NCBI GenBank assembly: GCA_025057715.1
Contig: JANWVD010000019.1
Coordinates: 1 to 9,469 of the forward strand
Reading direction: 5' to 3'
From: Aquificaceae bacterium
Lineage (GTDB): Bacteria > Aquificota > Aquificia > Aquificales > Aquificaceae
DNA: 9,469 nt
This document shows, piece after piece, positions 1 through 6,787 of the stretch; positions within the stretch are counted from its first letter, which is position 1, and each line of letters opens with the position of its first letter. Below the pieces are notes generated by a model. It saw only the letters and a program-made list of their open reading frames with translations, ran no database searches and was not told the DNA's origin. Both the position numbers and the translations under genes were made by a program.

Positions 1-1240
1 TTGCTCGCCTTGTTAGAACCTCCCTCAAAGAAGCATAATCGTCTATGTAGCTAACTGTCTTTATCTTATAGCGCCTATAGAGCCTTTTTACCATTGAGCC
101 AGCTTCCCAAACGACGCAAGAGCCCACCGTATAATCCCCATAAAAGTGGGATATATCAAACCCCTCTATCCTATTGGGTGCTTCAATCCCGAGGATTTCT
201 CTAAATCCTTCTTTTATGCTTTGATAATCAAGGTTATAGCGCATATTTTCTTCTATTAGCTGTAAAAGTCCGCTATCTAAGCTCTCTATTAGCTCAAAAC
301 TTCCCCTATTTTTCAGCCACTCCATTCCCTCTTTTGATATCTCAAAATTAAGAAAAATAGCAGAGGGCAATGGGTTATTATAGTAAAAGCCAAGCAGCGT
401 TTCTTCAACATCATCCTGAGTTTCTATAGTGAAAATCTCCTTATCGACGAGCTTCCTTGTTCTTATTAAAAAAACCCCAAGACTCCGCCCAGATAGGTAG
501 AATATATCGCCGTCTTTTATGGATAGCCCAGCCACGCTCTGAGCTCTGCCTAAATTCTCGAGCGAAATGATTTGGTCTCTGTAAAGTGCGCATTTTTCGT
601 AATTTAATCTTTCCATCTCGATAGAGATTTTCTCGTAAAGCTTTGACAAAACGCTACCGACATCACCAGACAATAGCGCAGAGGATGCCCTCACAGATAG
701 TTCGTAATCCTCTTTTGAAATAAGTTCTGCACAAGGACCTGAGCAAAGCCCAAGGTGATAATCAATGCATGGCTCTTCGCGCTTTGGCATAGGGTCACAT
801 GTGCGCAAGCGAAACTGCTTGTGGATGAGTTTTTTCACCTTCCATGCCTTTGAGGCATTAAAAAAAGGTCCAAAGAGCACCCCGCCATGGGATATTCCGC
901 GCACTACTTTTACCGTAGGAAAGTCCTCGTTTGTTAACAATAAAAGCGGGTATCCACTGCCATGGCGATGCATTACATTATATCTTGGCTTATGAAGTTG
1001 TATTAAATCCACTTCAAGCGTCAATGCTTCGTATTCATTTCTCGTGATAAACCATTCAACGTTAGATGAGTTTGATACAATTGCGTGCTCTTTTGAGTTT
1101 TTATCTGCGAGTTTTATATGCTGAAGTAGCCTATCCCGTAAGTTGACAGCTTTTCCTATGTAGATAGGCTTTTTACCATTCAAGAACATATAAACCCCCG
1201 GCTTTTCAGGGGCTTTTTGCACGCTATCTAAGTGAATCAT
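1..1240 (-). CDS. uvrC: UvrABC excinuclease subunit C (3' end outside window)
   Basis: UvrC makes the two incisions flanking DNA damage in nucleotide excision repair, acting with UvrA and UvrB. The frame is open from ATG at 1240 to the window edge, giving 413 residues of a protein usually near 600. Visible parts in order: a GIY-YIG nuclease domain (GVY at 15-17, YIGKAVNLRDR at 27-37) for the 3' incision; four cysteines C148, C158, C166, C170 (spacing x9, x7, x3) matching the UvrC iron-sulfur ligands; a UVR motif near 200-235 for UvrB contact; and the start of the RNase H-like domain with RIEGFDISH, D362 being the expected catalytic Asp of the 5' incision. The helix-hairpin-helix end is missing only because the window stops. 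The ATG overlaps the pth stop (ATGA) and has no clear Shine-Dalgarno, so translational coupling to pth is likely. Identification is firm. Confidence 0.95.
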   Translation of the reverse strand, partial: MIHLDSVQKAPEKPGVYMFLNGKKPIYIGKAVNLRDRLLQHIKLADKNSKEHAIVSNSSNVEWFITRNEYEALTLEVDLIQLHKPRYNVMHRHGSGYPLLLLTNEDFPTVKVVRGISHGGVLFGPFFNASKAWKVKKLIHKQFRLRTCDPMPKREEPCIDYHLGLCSGPCAELISKEDYELSVRASSALLSGDVGSVLSKLYEKISIEMERLNYEKCALYRDQIISLENLGRAQSVAGLSIKDGDIFYLSGRSLGVFLIRTRKLVDKEIFTIETQDDVEETLLGFYYNNPLPSAIFLNFEISKEGMEWLKNRGSFELIESLDSGLLQLIEENMRYNLDYQSIKEGFREILGIEAPNRIEGFDISHFYGDYTVGSCVVWEAGSMVKRLYRRYKIKTVSYIDDYASLREVLTRRA

Positions 1241-1806
1241 AATTTAACGTTGCAAGTATTCTGGCTTTCGTCAACCCCTTTTTCCAAAACTGAAAGGACG
1301 CACGAAACCGAGCTCGCTATAACCCTATCGCAAATTTCGCGCTCTTCGTCGCTAAACTCAGAAAGGACATAGTCATTCACATCTTCCTTTCTTGGCGGTC
1401 TTGATATACCTACTTTTAGCCTCGCAAAGCTTTGCGTTTTTATCTCTTTGATAATTGACTCAACGCCCCTGTGACCGCCGCTACTTCCCTCGAGCCTAAG
1501 GCGTATCTTTCCCAAAGGAAGGTCAAGGTCGTCATATATCACAAGAAGATTCTCTGGAAAAAGCTCGTTATCTTCAAATAGGTTAACAACGGCAAGTCCG
1601 GAGCTATTCATGTAAGTTTGAGGCTTTGCGAGCAGAATCTCCCTACCGGCTATCTTAGCCTTATAAACGCAGCTAAGACTCTCAATTCTGCAATCTTTTA
1701 ACCTAAGCCTTCTTGCAAGGCTATCAATTACCATAAACCCGACATTGTGCCGAGTCTTCTCGTAGCGCTTGCCTGGGTTTCCAAGACCCAGGACTAACTT
1801 TATCAT
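1237..1806 (-). CDS. pth: Peptidyl-tRNA hydrolase
   Basis: Pth cleaves the ester bond of peptidyl-tRNAs dropped by stalled ribosomes, recycling tRNA in the cytoplasm. At 189 residues it has normal family length. Key sites are visible: GLGNPG at 7-12 with N10, catalytic H20 in TRHNVGF, N67 in YMNSSG, D92/D93 in YDDLDLP, and the glycine loop SGGHRGVESI at 109-118. In the last motif R113 replaces the Asn (N114 in the E. coli enzyme) common in proteobacterial forms; I believe this variant occurs elsewhere in the family, so loss of function is not implied. The start ATG overlaps the stop of the upstream bL25 fragment (ATGA) and is preceded by AGAGGGTGA as ribosome site; the stop overlaps uvrC in the same way. 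If bL25 translation is disrupted, pth depends on coupling from the downstream fragment or on this site. Confidence 0.96.
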   Translation of the reverse strand: MIKLVLGLGNPGKRYEKTRHNVGFMVIDSLARRLRLKDCRIESLSCVYKAKIAGREILLAKPQTYMNSSGLAVVNLFEDNELFPENLLVIYDDLDLPLGKIRLRLEGSSGGHRGVESIIKEIKTQSFARLKVGISRPPRKEDVNDYVLSEFSDEEREICDRVIASSVSCVLSVLEKGVDESQNTCNVKL

Positions 1807-2003
1807 TCACCCTCTTGAGCTTGCTCTGACTCAGGCTCTAAAACTACGGCTATCGTGTCCTCTGGGGAATTCATTATCTTACAGCCCTCGGGCGGGCTTA
1901 TGTCCCTAACGTGCAAAGCATCCCCAAGTCCCATACGGCTTACATCTATCACTATCTTTTCAGGAATCAGGGAAATATCCGCCCTTATGGTAAGGCTCTT
2001 CAT
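1803..2003 (-). CDS. rplY: bL25 (CTC type), C-terminal part in shifted frame
   Basis: This 66-residue frame carries most of the C-terminal beta domain of a CTC-type bL25, the ribosomal protein that binds 5S rRNA. The diagnostic stretches are IPEKIVIDVS, LGDALHVRDI and PPEGCKIM, followed by an acidic tail. It begins with an ATG that overlaps the stop of the N-terminal part by 4 nt (ATGA). No Shine-Dalgarno lies at useful distance before that ATG, and the frame stays open upstream of it (FEAL before the Met), which fits a lost base better than an independent gene. It may still be made by termination-reinitiation at the overlap. Its stop overlaps the pth start. Homology is clear; whether it is made as a separate chain is not. 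Confidence 0.75.
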   Translation of the reverse strand: MKSLTIRADISLIPEKIVIDVSRMGLGDALHVRDISPPEGCKIMNSPEDTIAVVLEPESEQAQEGE

Positions 2004-2371
2004 GAGCGCTTCAAAGTGCCACCAAGACCAACGCCAGCGGGCGTTCCTGAAAACTCAATAGGCACTTCAACGTCAATCTGTTTAAGATGGGAAATATCCT
2101 GAAGGTCTATATGGAGGATATTATCCCCGAGCCAACCAGTTTGCACGCTTTTTAATATGCAAAGCCTGGTTTGTCTATCTATTATCGCCTTTATTAGCAT
2201 GGTTTCGCCTATTGGAAGTTTTCTTAAGTCTTTCACACTTGCAAAAGCGTGCAGATTTTCGCAGTCTTTACCGTAAATTTCAACGGGGATAAACCCCTCA
2301 GCCCTTTTTTTCTTAAGCTCTCCTTTAGTAGAGAGCTCTCTCGGTAGCAACGTTAGCTCAATCTGTCTCAT
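2000..2371 (-). CDS. rplY: 50S ribosomal protein bL25 (CTC type), N-terminal part
   Basis: This frame holds the 5S rRNA-binding domain of bL25 (about residues 1-95, with GFIPVEIYGK and the ILHIDLQDI strand) and the first strand of the CTC beta domain (VEVPIEFSGTPAGVGLGG). It then runs into KRS and a TGA stop at residue 123. Family members continue with roughly 18 more residues before an IPE-type motif; that continuation sits in the -1 frame, and adding one base near 2010-2015 would give a 189-residue protein of ordinary CTC length. The break is inside the C-terminal domain rather than at a domain boundary. A good ribosome site (AAAGGAG, 7 nt before ATG) precedes it, 12 nt after prs. It may be a real frameshift, a sequencing or assembly error, or a two-chain bL25. 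Confidence 0.85.
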   Translation of the reverse strand: MRQIELTLLPRELSTKGELKKKRAEGFIPVEIYGKDCENLHAFASVKDLRKLPIGETMLIKAIIDRQTRLCILKSVQTGWLGDNILHIDLQDISHLKQIDVEVPIEFSGTPAGVGLGGTLKRS

Positions 2372-2383
2372 GTGCTTTCTCCT

Positions 2384-3319
2384 TTAAACAAACAAAGAAC
2401 TTATTGAAGAGCCTTCGTGCGCGCGCCTGATAGCTTCAGCAATAAGCGGTGCAACAGATACGACCCTTAGCTTCTCGAAGTTTTTACCCTCGAGAGAGAG
2501 CGTATTTGTAACAACCACCTCTTCAACGCAGCAAGACATCAACCTATCGAGCGCAGGACCTGAAAATATACCGTGAGTTGCAGCAACAAGGACCCTTTTT
2601 GCCCCTTTAGAAATTAGCAAATTAGACGCTGCAACGACCGTGCCAGCAGTGTCAATAATATCATCTACAATTACCGCTGTCTTTGAGGACACATCGCCGA
2701 TGATATCAAGCACTTCCGTCACATTAGGCTCTGGTCTTCTTTTGTAAATTATTGCAATCCCACAGCCAAGCTTGTTTGCCAAAAGCCTTGCCCTTTCTAC
2801 ACCCCCCGCATCTGGTGATATAACTACGACGTCGTCACCCACCTTGTCTTTTATGTATTGATACAGATACCCCATTGCGTAAAGGTTATCAACTGGGATA
2901 TTAAAAAACCCCTGTATCTGGGGTGAATGTAAGTCAACAACGATGACCCTTTGAGCCCCTGCCACAGTTATTAGGTCAGCTATGAGCCTTGCGCTAATTG
3001 GCACCCTTGGCCTGTCTTTTCTATCCTGTCTTGCATAGGCATAGTAGGGAATAACGGCGGTAATCCTGCCCGCAGAGGCTCGCTTTAGAGCATCCAATAG
3101 CAAAAGGAGCTCCATAATACTTTCATTAACCGGGCTAGAGAGAGACTGGATGACAAAGACATCCTCCCCTCGCATGGATTCATTAATTGCGATATGCACC
3201 TCCCCGTCGCTAAACCGCCCAACTATGGCATCGGATATAGCAACGCCTAAAACCTCCGAAACCTCTTTCGACAAAGACCTATTGCTACTGCCGGTTATTA
3301 ACTTTATAGAACCAGTCAT
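2384..3319 (-). CDS. prs: Ribose-phosphate pyrophosphokinase (PRPP synthetase)
   Basis: Prs transfers pyrophosphate from ATP to ribose 5-phosphate, making PRPP for purine, pyrimidine, histidine, tryptophan and NAD synthesis in the cytoplasm. The 311-residue length is typical of the bacterial class I enzyme. Visible signatures: GRFSDGE near 34-40, the catalytic flexible-loop region ARQDRK at 96-101, VDLHSPQIQGFF at 128-139 with metal-binding H131, SPDAGGVERAR at 168-178, KRRP at 193-196, and the PRPP-binding loop VDDIIDTAGT at 218-227. The start ATG follows AGGAGAGGAG with about 7 nt spacing. It lies 24 nt downstream of tRNA-Gln and 12 nt upstream of bL25 in the same operon. No promoter of its own is evident, so it is probably transcribed from the ispE promoter after or together with tRNA processing. 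Confidence 0.97.
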   Translation of the reverse strand: MTGSIKLITGSSNRSLSKEVSEVLGVAISDAIVGRFSDGEVHIAINESMRGEDVFVIQSLSSPVNESIMELLLLLDALKRASAGRITAVIPYYAYARQDRKDRPRVPISARLIADLITVAGAQRVIVVDLHSPQIQGFFNIPVDNLYAMGYLYQYIKDKVGDDVVVISPDAGGVERARLLANKLGCGIAIIYKRRPEPNVTEVLDIIGDVSSKTAVIVDDIIDTAGTVVAASNLLISKGAKRVLVAATHGIFSGPALDRLMSCCVEEVVVTNTLSLEGKNFEKLRVVSVAPLIAEAIRRAHEGSSISSLFV

Positions 3320-3343
3320 TTAAGCTCCTCTCCTAGTTTTAAG

Positions 3344-3416
3344 CTGGGGTGCCTGGATTCGAACCAGGAACCCTCGGATCCAAAATCCGATGCTCTGCCA
3401 GTTGAGCTACACCCCA
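3344..3416 (-). tRNA. tRNA-Gln (anticodon TTG)
   Basis: Read on the minus strand, a full cloverleaf forms. The acceptor arms TGGGGTG and CACCCCA pair over 7 bp, the D arm is GCTC/GAGC, the anticodon stem is TCGGA/TCCGA around loop TTTTGGA (anticodon TTG, reading CAA), and the T stem is CCTGG/CCAGG with loop TTCGAAT. The discriminator is G and the first pair is U-A, both known identity elements of bacterial tRNA-Gln. No CCA is encoded (CTT follows). It sits between ispE and prs, a position known from other bacteria. Its first 10 bases are also the last codons of ispE. Confidence 0.96.
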
Positions 3417-4216
3417 TAGCTCTCAACTCTATATAACCTCCAGCCTCGCAACGTGCATGCAACCTGGAGCTTCTCAAAAGGCTCACCTAAATAAAACACA
3501 CAAGCACCGCTACCGCTAAGCCGGGCATCAATCCCAAGAGCCCTTAGATATCTTAGAACTTCCCCAATTTCTGGGTAAAGCTCACAAGCGGGGCGCTCAA
3601 GGGCATTATATAGCCCGCCTAAGTCTCCTCGCCTTAAGCAACTTAGGATTTTATCCTTATCAGGGCTTTCTGTCAACCACTCTGACCTAAGGGCAGAATA
3701 CACCCTCGAAGAGCTCGCCTCAACATTCGGACAAACTATGGTAAAAACCATCTTAGGTAGGTCAATCTCATTAAGGACATCGCCCCTACCTTGACCAATC
3801 GCCGAAGGACCGCCTAAGAAAAATGGCGCATCAGAAGAAACCTGAGCAGCTATTTGCTTAAGCTGCGAATCGCTTAATGGTCTACCAAGGAGCTCGTTTA
3901 CCCCAACAAGAGCTGTTGCCACATTTGAAGACCCGCCACCAAGACCAGACCCAAGTGGGATACTCTTCTCAATAAACACCTCAACATCCGGCAATCTCCC
4001 CAAAACCTGCGACATCAAAAGAAGCGCCCTATAGACAAGATTCTTCTCCATGGGGATTGATAAGTTAGTGCTTACAGAAAACCTCCCTTCGCGAATGTGA
4101 ACTACATCAAACAGCGACACCTTATGATAAAGCGTGAAAATATCATGATATCCGTCAAGGCGCTTTTTGAGCACCCACAGACCCAAATTTACCTTCGCAG
4201 GCGAGAGGATAACCAT
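3407..4216 (-). CDS. ispE: 4-diphosphocytidyl-2-C-methyl-D-erythritol kinase
   Basis: IspE phosphorylates CDP-methylerythritol with ATP, the fourth step of the MEP route to isoprenoid precursors. The 269 residues match this GHMP kinase family: PAKVNLGL with K8, the glycine-rich phosphate loop PLGSGLGGGSSN at 87-98, catalytic D129 in SSDAPFFLGG, and the C-terminal LSGSGACVF near 233-241. N98 replaces the Asp usual in GGGSSD. The ATG is the only usable standard start because an in-frame TAA ends 3 nt upstream; the AAGGG before it abuts the ATG with no spacer, so ribosome loading looks poor. The stop TAG is bases 8-10 of tRNA-Gln. It is the first gene of the minus-strand operon, with a -10 box 38 nt upstream, divergent from groES. 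Confidence 0.95.
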   Translation of the reverse strand: MVILSPAKVNLGLWVLKKRLDGYHDIFTLYHKVSLFDVVHIREGRFSVSTNLSIPMEKNLVYRALLLMSQVLGRLPDVEVFIEKSIPLGSGLGGGSSNVATALVGVNELLGRPLSDSQLKQIAAQVSSDAPFFLGGPSAIGQGRGDVLNEIDLPKMVFTIVCPNVEASSSRVYSALRSEWLTESPDKDKILSCLRRGDLGGLYNALERPACELYPEIGEVLRYLRALGIDARLSGSGACVFYLGEPFEKLQVACTLRGWRLYRVESYGV

Positions 4217-4234
4217 CCCTTATGAAAATATTAC

Positions 4235-4269
4235 TCAAAACGCGCCTTCGGCGCATTATATTGTTTTGA
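4235..4269. repeat. Nested inverted repeats in the ispE upstream region
   Basis: Outer arms TCAAAAC (4235-4241) and GTTTTGA (4263-4269) flank a perfect 5-bp hairpin GCGCC-TTC-GGCGC (4242-4254). The -10 box of ispE lies between hairpin and right arm. The hairpin falls at the start of the predicted ispE transcript, so it could be a 5' stabilising hairpin, and the outer arms could be a repressor site. The repeat is seen; the roles are inference. Confidence 0.45.
4255..4260 (-). promoter_or_regulatory. Candidate -10 box for the ispE operon
   Basis: TATAAT on the minus strand lies 38 nt before the ispE ATG. No convincing -35 is found at 16-18 bp (CTAAAC at 17 bp matches only two positions). It is the only strong -10 candidate in the divergent region facing ispE. 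Transcription would start near 4248, inside the adjacent hairpin. Confidence 0.45.
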
Positions 4270-4291
4270 TAAGAAAAGTTTAGCATGATGA

Positions 4292-4343
4292 ACTAATATT
4301 TTAGTAAAAGCCCCTTGACAAGTCAGAGGAGTGTTTATATAAT
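4292..4343 (+). promoter_or_regulatory. groESL promoter: UP-like element, -35 and -10
   Basis: TTGACA (4315-4320) and TATAAT (4338-4343) are both perfect sigma-70 hexamers with the ideal 17-bp spacer. Just upstream, 4292-4312 is AT-rich, closely follows the UP-element pattern for the alpha subunit C-terminal domain, and includes a near-palindrome ACTAA-TATT-TTAGT. Transcription should begin near 4350, giving a leader of about 27 nt with a strong ribosome site (TAAGGAGG, 6 nt before ATG). No CIRCE operator and no sigma-32 -10 element is seen. Confidence 0.85.
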
Positions 4344-4376
4344 TTCGATTAAAATACTGAGTTAAGGAGGTTTGTC

Positions 4377-4670
4377 ATGGCTAAGCTCAGGCCACTCAAC
4401 GACAAGATAGTGGTCAAACGCATCGAGGAGCAAGAGCAACGCACCGCCTCTGGCATCATTATCCCCGATACTGCGAAAGAAAAGCCTCAAGTAGGCGAAG
4501 TCATAGCAGTAGGGGAAGGCAGAATGCTCCAAAACGGTCAAAGGGTCGCACCTTCGGTTAAGGTCGGCGACAAGGTAGTTTTTAATAAGTATGCCGGCAC
4601 CGAGGTGGAGTTAGGTGGCGAAAAGCTCCTCGTTATGTCCGAGGACGAAGTCCTCGCTATCGTAGAATGA
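4377..4670 (+). CDS. groS: Co-chaperonin GroES (Hsp10)
   Basis: GroES forms the seven-subunit lid that closes the GroEL cavity during ATP-driven protein folding in the cytoplasm. The 97-residue length is standard. Visible are the N-terminal [12 protein letters not shown] strand, the mobile loop around residues 19-30 ending in the hydrophobic GIIIP that docks on GroEL, the conserved GEVIAVGEG turn, and [27 protein letters not shown], the common C-terminal core. The ATG is set by a near-perfect TAAGGAGG six nt upstream. It is first in a two-gene operon, 24 nt ahead of groL, under a consensus promoter. Recognition is certain. Confidence 0.98.
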   Translation: MAKLRPLNDKIVVKRIEEQEQRTASGIIIPDTAKEKPQVGEVIAVGEGRMLQNGQRVAPSVKVGDKVVFNKYAGTEVELGGEKLLVMSEDEVLAIVE

Positions 4671-4694
4671 AATCAATTTAAGGAGGTATAGTCA

Positions 4695-6335
4695 ATGGCT
4701 GCAAAGAGAGTAATTTACGGCGAGGAAGCAAGAGCACGCCTAAAAGCCGGCGTTGACAAGCTGGCTAATGCGGTTAAGGTCACCCTCGGACCAAAAGGTC
4801 GCGAGGTGGTTATTGAGAAAAAGTGGGGCTCCCCGCTCGTTACCAAAGACGGCGTCACCGTCGCCAAGGAGATTGAGCTCAAAGACCCATACGAAAACAT
4901 GGGCGCTCAGTTAGTAAGAGAGGTTGCATCCAAAACCGCAGACGTAGCAGGTGATGGCACAACCACTGCAACCGTCCTTGCCCAAGCAATCTTTAACGAC
5001 GGGCTAAAGTCCATTGCCTCTGGCGCAAACCCGATGGATATTAAGCGCGGCATTGACAAAGCTGTTGCCTTAGTAGTTGAGAAAATCAAAGAGCTCTCAA
5101 CACCAGTGCGTGGAAACGAGGATATCGAGCAAGTTGCCACCATCTCTGCAAACAACGACCCAGAGATTGGCAAAATCATAGCCGAAGCAATGGAAAAGGT
5201 CGGCAAAGACGGCGTTATAACCGTCGAAGAGTCAAAATCCGCACAAACAACCCTCGAGACAGTTCAAGGTATGCAATTTGACAGAGGTTATCTATCGCCT
5301 TACTTTGTCAACAACCCCGACCGCATGGAAGCAGTCTTAGAAGAGCCATACATTCTCATTTACGAGAAGAAAATCTCAAATGTCAAAGACCTCCTTCCAC
5401 TTCTTGAGCAAGTCGTAAGGTCTGGAAGACCGCTTTTAATAGTAGCCGAAGATGTAGAAGCAGAAGCTCTCGCAACCCTCGTCGTAAACCACATTAAAGG
5501 CATCATAAAGGCTTGCGCAGTTAAAGCCCCGGGCTTTGGTCAAAGGAGAAAGGACTATCTTCAAGACATTGCCACGCTAACTGGCGGGACTGCTATTACC
5601 GAAGAGCTCGGTATCAAGCTCGAAAGCGTCAGCATCAACGACCTCGGACGCGCAGACAAGGTCGTTGTTGACAAGGACAATACAACCATCGTTGGCGGCA
5701 AAGGCTCAAAAGATGCTATAAACGCTCGCATCGAGCAAATCCGCAAGCAAATCCAAGAGACAACATCTGACTACGATAGGGAAAAGCTCCAAGAGCGTCT
5801 CGCGAAATTAGCAGGCGGGGTTGCCATTATCAGAGTCGGCGCAGCAACTGAAGCTGAAGCCAAGGAGAAAAAGGCAAGGGTCGAAGACGCAGTTCATGCA
5901 ACAAAGGCAGCCGTTGAAGAGGGAATCGTCCCTGGTGGTGGTGTTGCTTTAGTTAGGGCTTCGGAAGCTCTTGATGAGCTAAAGCTCGAAAACCCAGACC
6001 AGCAAGTAGGCGTCAAAATCGTTAAAGAGGCTTGCAGGTCACCTCTTCGTCAAATATCTGCAAACGCCGGCTTTGAAGGGTATGTAGTTCTTGAAAAGGT
6101 CTTGCAGCTTGGCAAGGAAAAGGGTGCAAACTGGGGCTTTGACGCAGCTTCTGGGGATTATCGCGATATGGTCCAAGCTGGCATTATAGACCCAACAAAA
6201 GTCGTTCGCACCGCAATACAAAACGCTGCCTCTGTTGCAGGCACAATGTTAACCGCAGAGGCGCTCGTTGCTGAAATCCCAGAGGACAAAAAAGACAAAG
6301 CGCCAGCAACCCCAGATGTTCCAGACTTAGACTAA
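4695..6335 (+). CDS. groL: Chaperonin GroEL (Hsp60)
   Basis: GroEL is the 14-subunit double-ring ATPase that encloses non-native proteins together with GroES. All 546 residues align with the bacterial family: [16 protein letters not shown] from residue 30, nucleotide-site D52 in [19 protein letters not shown] at 86-93 with D87, the apical [14 protein letters not shown] stretch, the catalytic Asp in [17 protein letters not shown], and [13 protein letters not shown]. The C-terminus ends in a charged and proline-rich tail ([10 protein letters not shown]) instead of the Gly-Gly-Met repeats found in many GroELs, so the cavity-floor tail differs from the E. coli model. The start follows AAGGAGGT with 7 nt spacing. 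Being the only groEL seen here with a full set of ATP residues, it is likely the main housekeeping chaperonin. Confidence 0.99.
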   Translation: MAAKRVIYGEEARARLKAGVDKLANAVKVTLGPKGREVVIEKKWGSPLVTKDGVTVAKEIELKDPYENMGAQLVREVASKTADVAGDGTTTATVLAQAIFNDGLKSIASGANPMDIKRGIDKAVALVVEKIKELSTPVRGNEDIEQVATISANNDPEIGKIIAEAMEKVGKDGVITVEESKSAQTTLETVQGMQFDRGYLSPYFVNNPDRMEAVLEEPYILIYEKKISNVKDLLPLLEQVVRSGRPLLIVAEDVEAEALATLVVNHIKGIIKACAVKAPGFGQRRKDYLQDIATLTGGTAITEELGIKLESVSINDLGRADKVVVDKDNTTIVGGKGSKDAINARIEQIRKQIQETTSDYDREKLQERLAKLAGGVAIIRVGAATEAEAKEKKARVEDAVHATKAAVEEGIVPGGGVALVRASEALDELKLENPDQQVGVKIVKEACRSPLRQISANAGFEGYVVLEKVLQLGKEKGANWGFDAASGDYRDMVQAGIIDPTKVVRTAIQNAASVAGTMLTAEALVAEIPEDKKDKAPATPDVPDLD

Positions 6336-6344
6336 CACTTTCCT

Positions 6345-6370
6345 CGCCCCCCGATAGGGGGGCGGTTTAT
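6345..6370 (+). terminator. groESL intrinsic terminator
   Basis: An 8-bp perfect GC stem, CGCCCCCC (6345-6352) and GGGGGGCG (6357-6364), closes a GATA tetraloop 9 nt after the groL stop. The tail GTTTATAAT is only modestly T-rich, so termination may be partial, with some read-through into atpC. The TATAAT in this tail may serve as the next promoter. Confidence 0.75.
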
Positions 6371-6373
6371 AAT
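6368..6373 (+). promoter_or_regulatory. Candidate -10 box for a leaderless atpC mRNA
   Basis: TATAAT ends 6 nt before the atpC ATG, so a normally placed start site would be at the A of the ATG. There is no -35 at 16-18 bp (the terminator stem occupies that space) and no Shine-Dalgarno before atpC. The box is seen; its use is inference. Confidence 0.4.
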
Positions 6374-6379
6374 AAAAGA

Positions 6380-6787
6380 ATGAAAATAAAGGTCGAGCTT
6401 GTTACCCCGAGGGGGGTTCATCTTTCCAAAGAGGTGGATTCCGTAAATATACCAACCCAAGAGGGTGAAATAGGTGTGTTGTTTGGGCATGTGCCCTTGC
6501 TTTGCCCGCTTTGGCCTGGTCTTGTTTATTTTGATGCAAAGAGCGATGAAGGCGTTGTAGTTTCCTATGGATTTGTCCTAATTGAAAGAGATAGGGTTTT
6601 AATCTTATCAGAAGAGGCCAAAACTGTCGGTGAGATTGACGCAGGTGCTGAAAAAGAGTTTTTTGACGATGCTATGAAAAGACTTGCGAGCGCGTCCGCA
6701 CTTGAGGAGATTTTAGAAGCTCAAAGGAAACTGGAGCGTTCCAGGGTATTTTTAGAGCTCTCGCAAAAGTTTGGTAAGGGAGAATAG
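6380..6787 (+). CDS. atpC: F1 ATP synthase epsilon subunit
   Basis: The epsilon subunit belongs to the central rotor stalk of F-type ATP synthase, touching gamma and the c-ring, and can inhibit ATP hydrolysis. The 135 residues show the N-terminal beta-sandwich: VELVTPRGVHLSKEVDSVNIPTQ opens it, EGEIGVLFGHVPLLCPLWPG is the family signature, and VVSYGFVLIERDRVLIL ends it. An alpha-helical C-terminal hairpin follows (from about residue 85). The ATG is the natural family start, yet no Shine-Dalgarno precedes it; a TATAAT box lies 6 nt upstream. The usual neighbours atpD, atpG and atpA are absent: the gene follows groL and overlaps a methyltransferase gene by 17 nt. The residues look intact, so it is probably the functional, relocated epsilon gene. 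Confidence 0.92.
   Translation: MKIKVELVTPRGVHLSKEVDSVNIPTQEGEIGVLFGHVPLLCPLWPGLVYFDAKSDEGVVVSYGFVLIERDRVLILSEEAKTVGEIDAGAEKEFFDDAMKRLASASALEEILEAQRKLERSRVFLELSQKFGKGE

Noticed and set aside
765..995. Plus-strand open frame of 76 codons
   Set aside because: It lies wholly inside uvrC on the opposite strand, whose frame shows clear UvrC cysteine and GIY-YIG motifs; no ribosome site or family resemblance.
2000..2020. Programmed -1 frameshift in bL25
   Set aside because: The overlap contains no X XXY YYZ slippery heptamer (TTTGAAG does not fit) and I see no strong downstream hairpin; a lost base or reinitiation is simpler.
1855..2102. Two plus-strand open frames opposite the bL25 region
   Set aside because: Shadows of the bL25 and CTC-domain frames; no recognisable protein features.
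4321..4343. GAGTGTTTA as a half CIRCE operator near the groES -10
   Set aside because: Only a rough match to GAGTGCTAA, and no TTAGCACTC partner lies 9 bp upstream.
4311..4343. Sigma-32-type heat-shock promoter (CCCCTTGACA resembles the -35)
   Set aside because: The matching CCCCAT-type -10 is absent, while a perfect sigma-70 -10 stands at 17 bp.
4715..6221. Four minus-strand open frames opposite groL
   Set aside because: Antisense shadows of a highly conserved, codon-biased gene; no ribosome sites and no family features.
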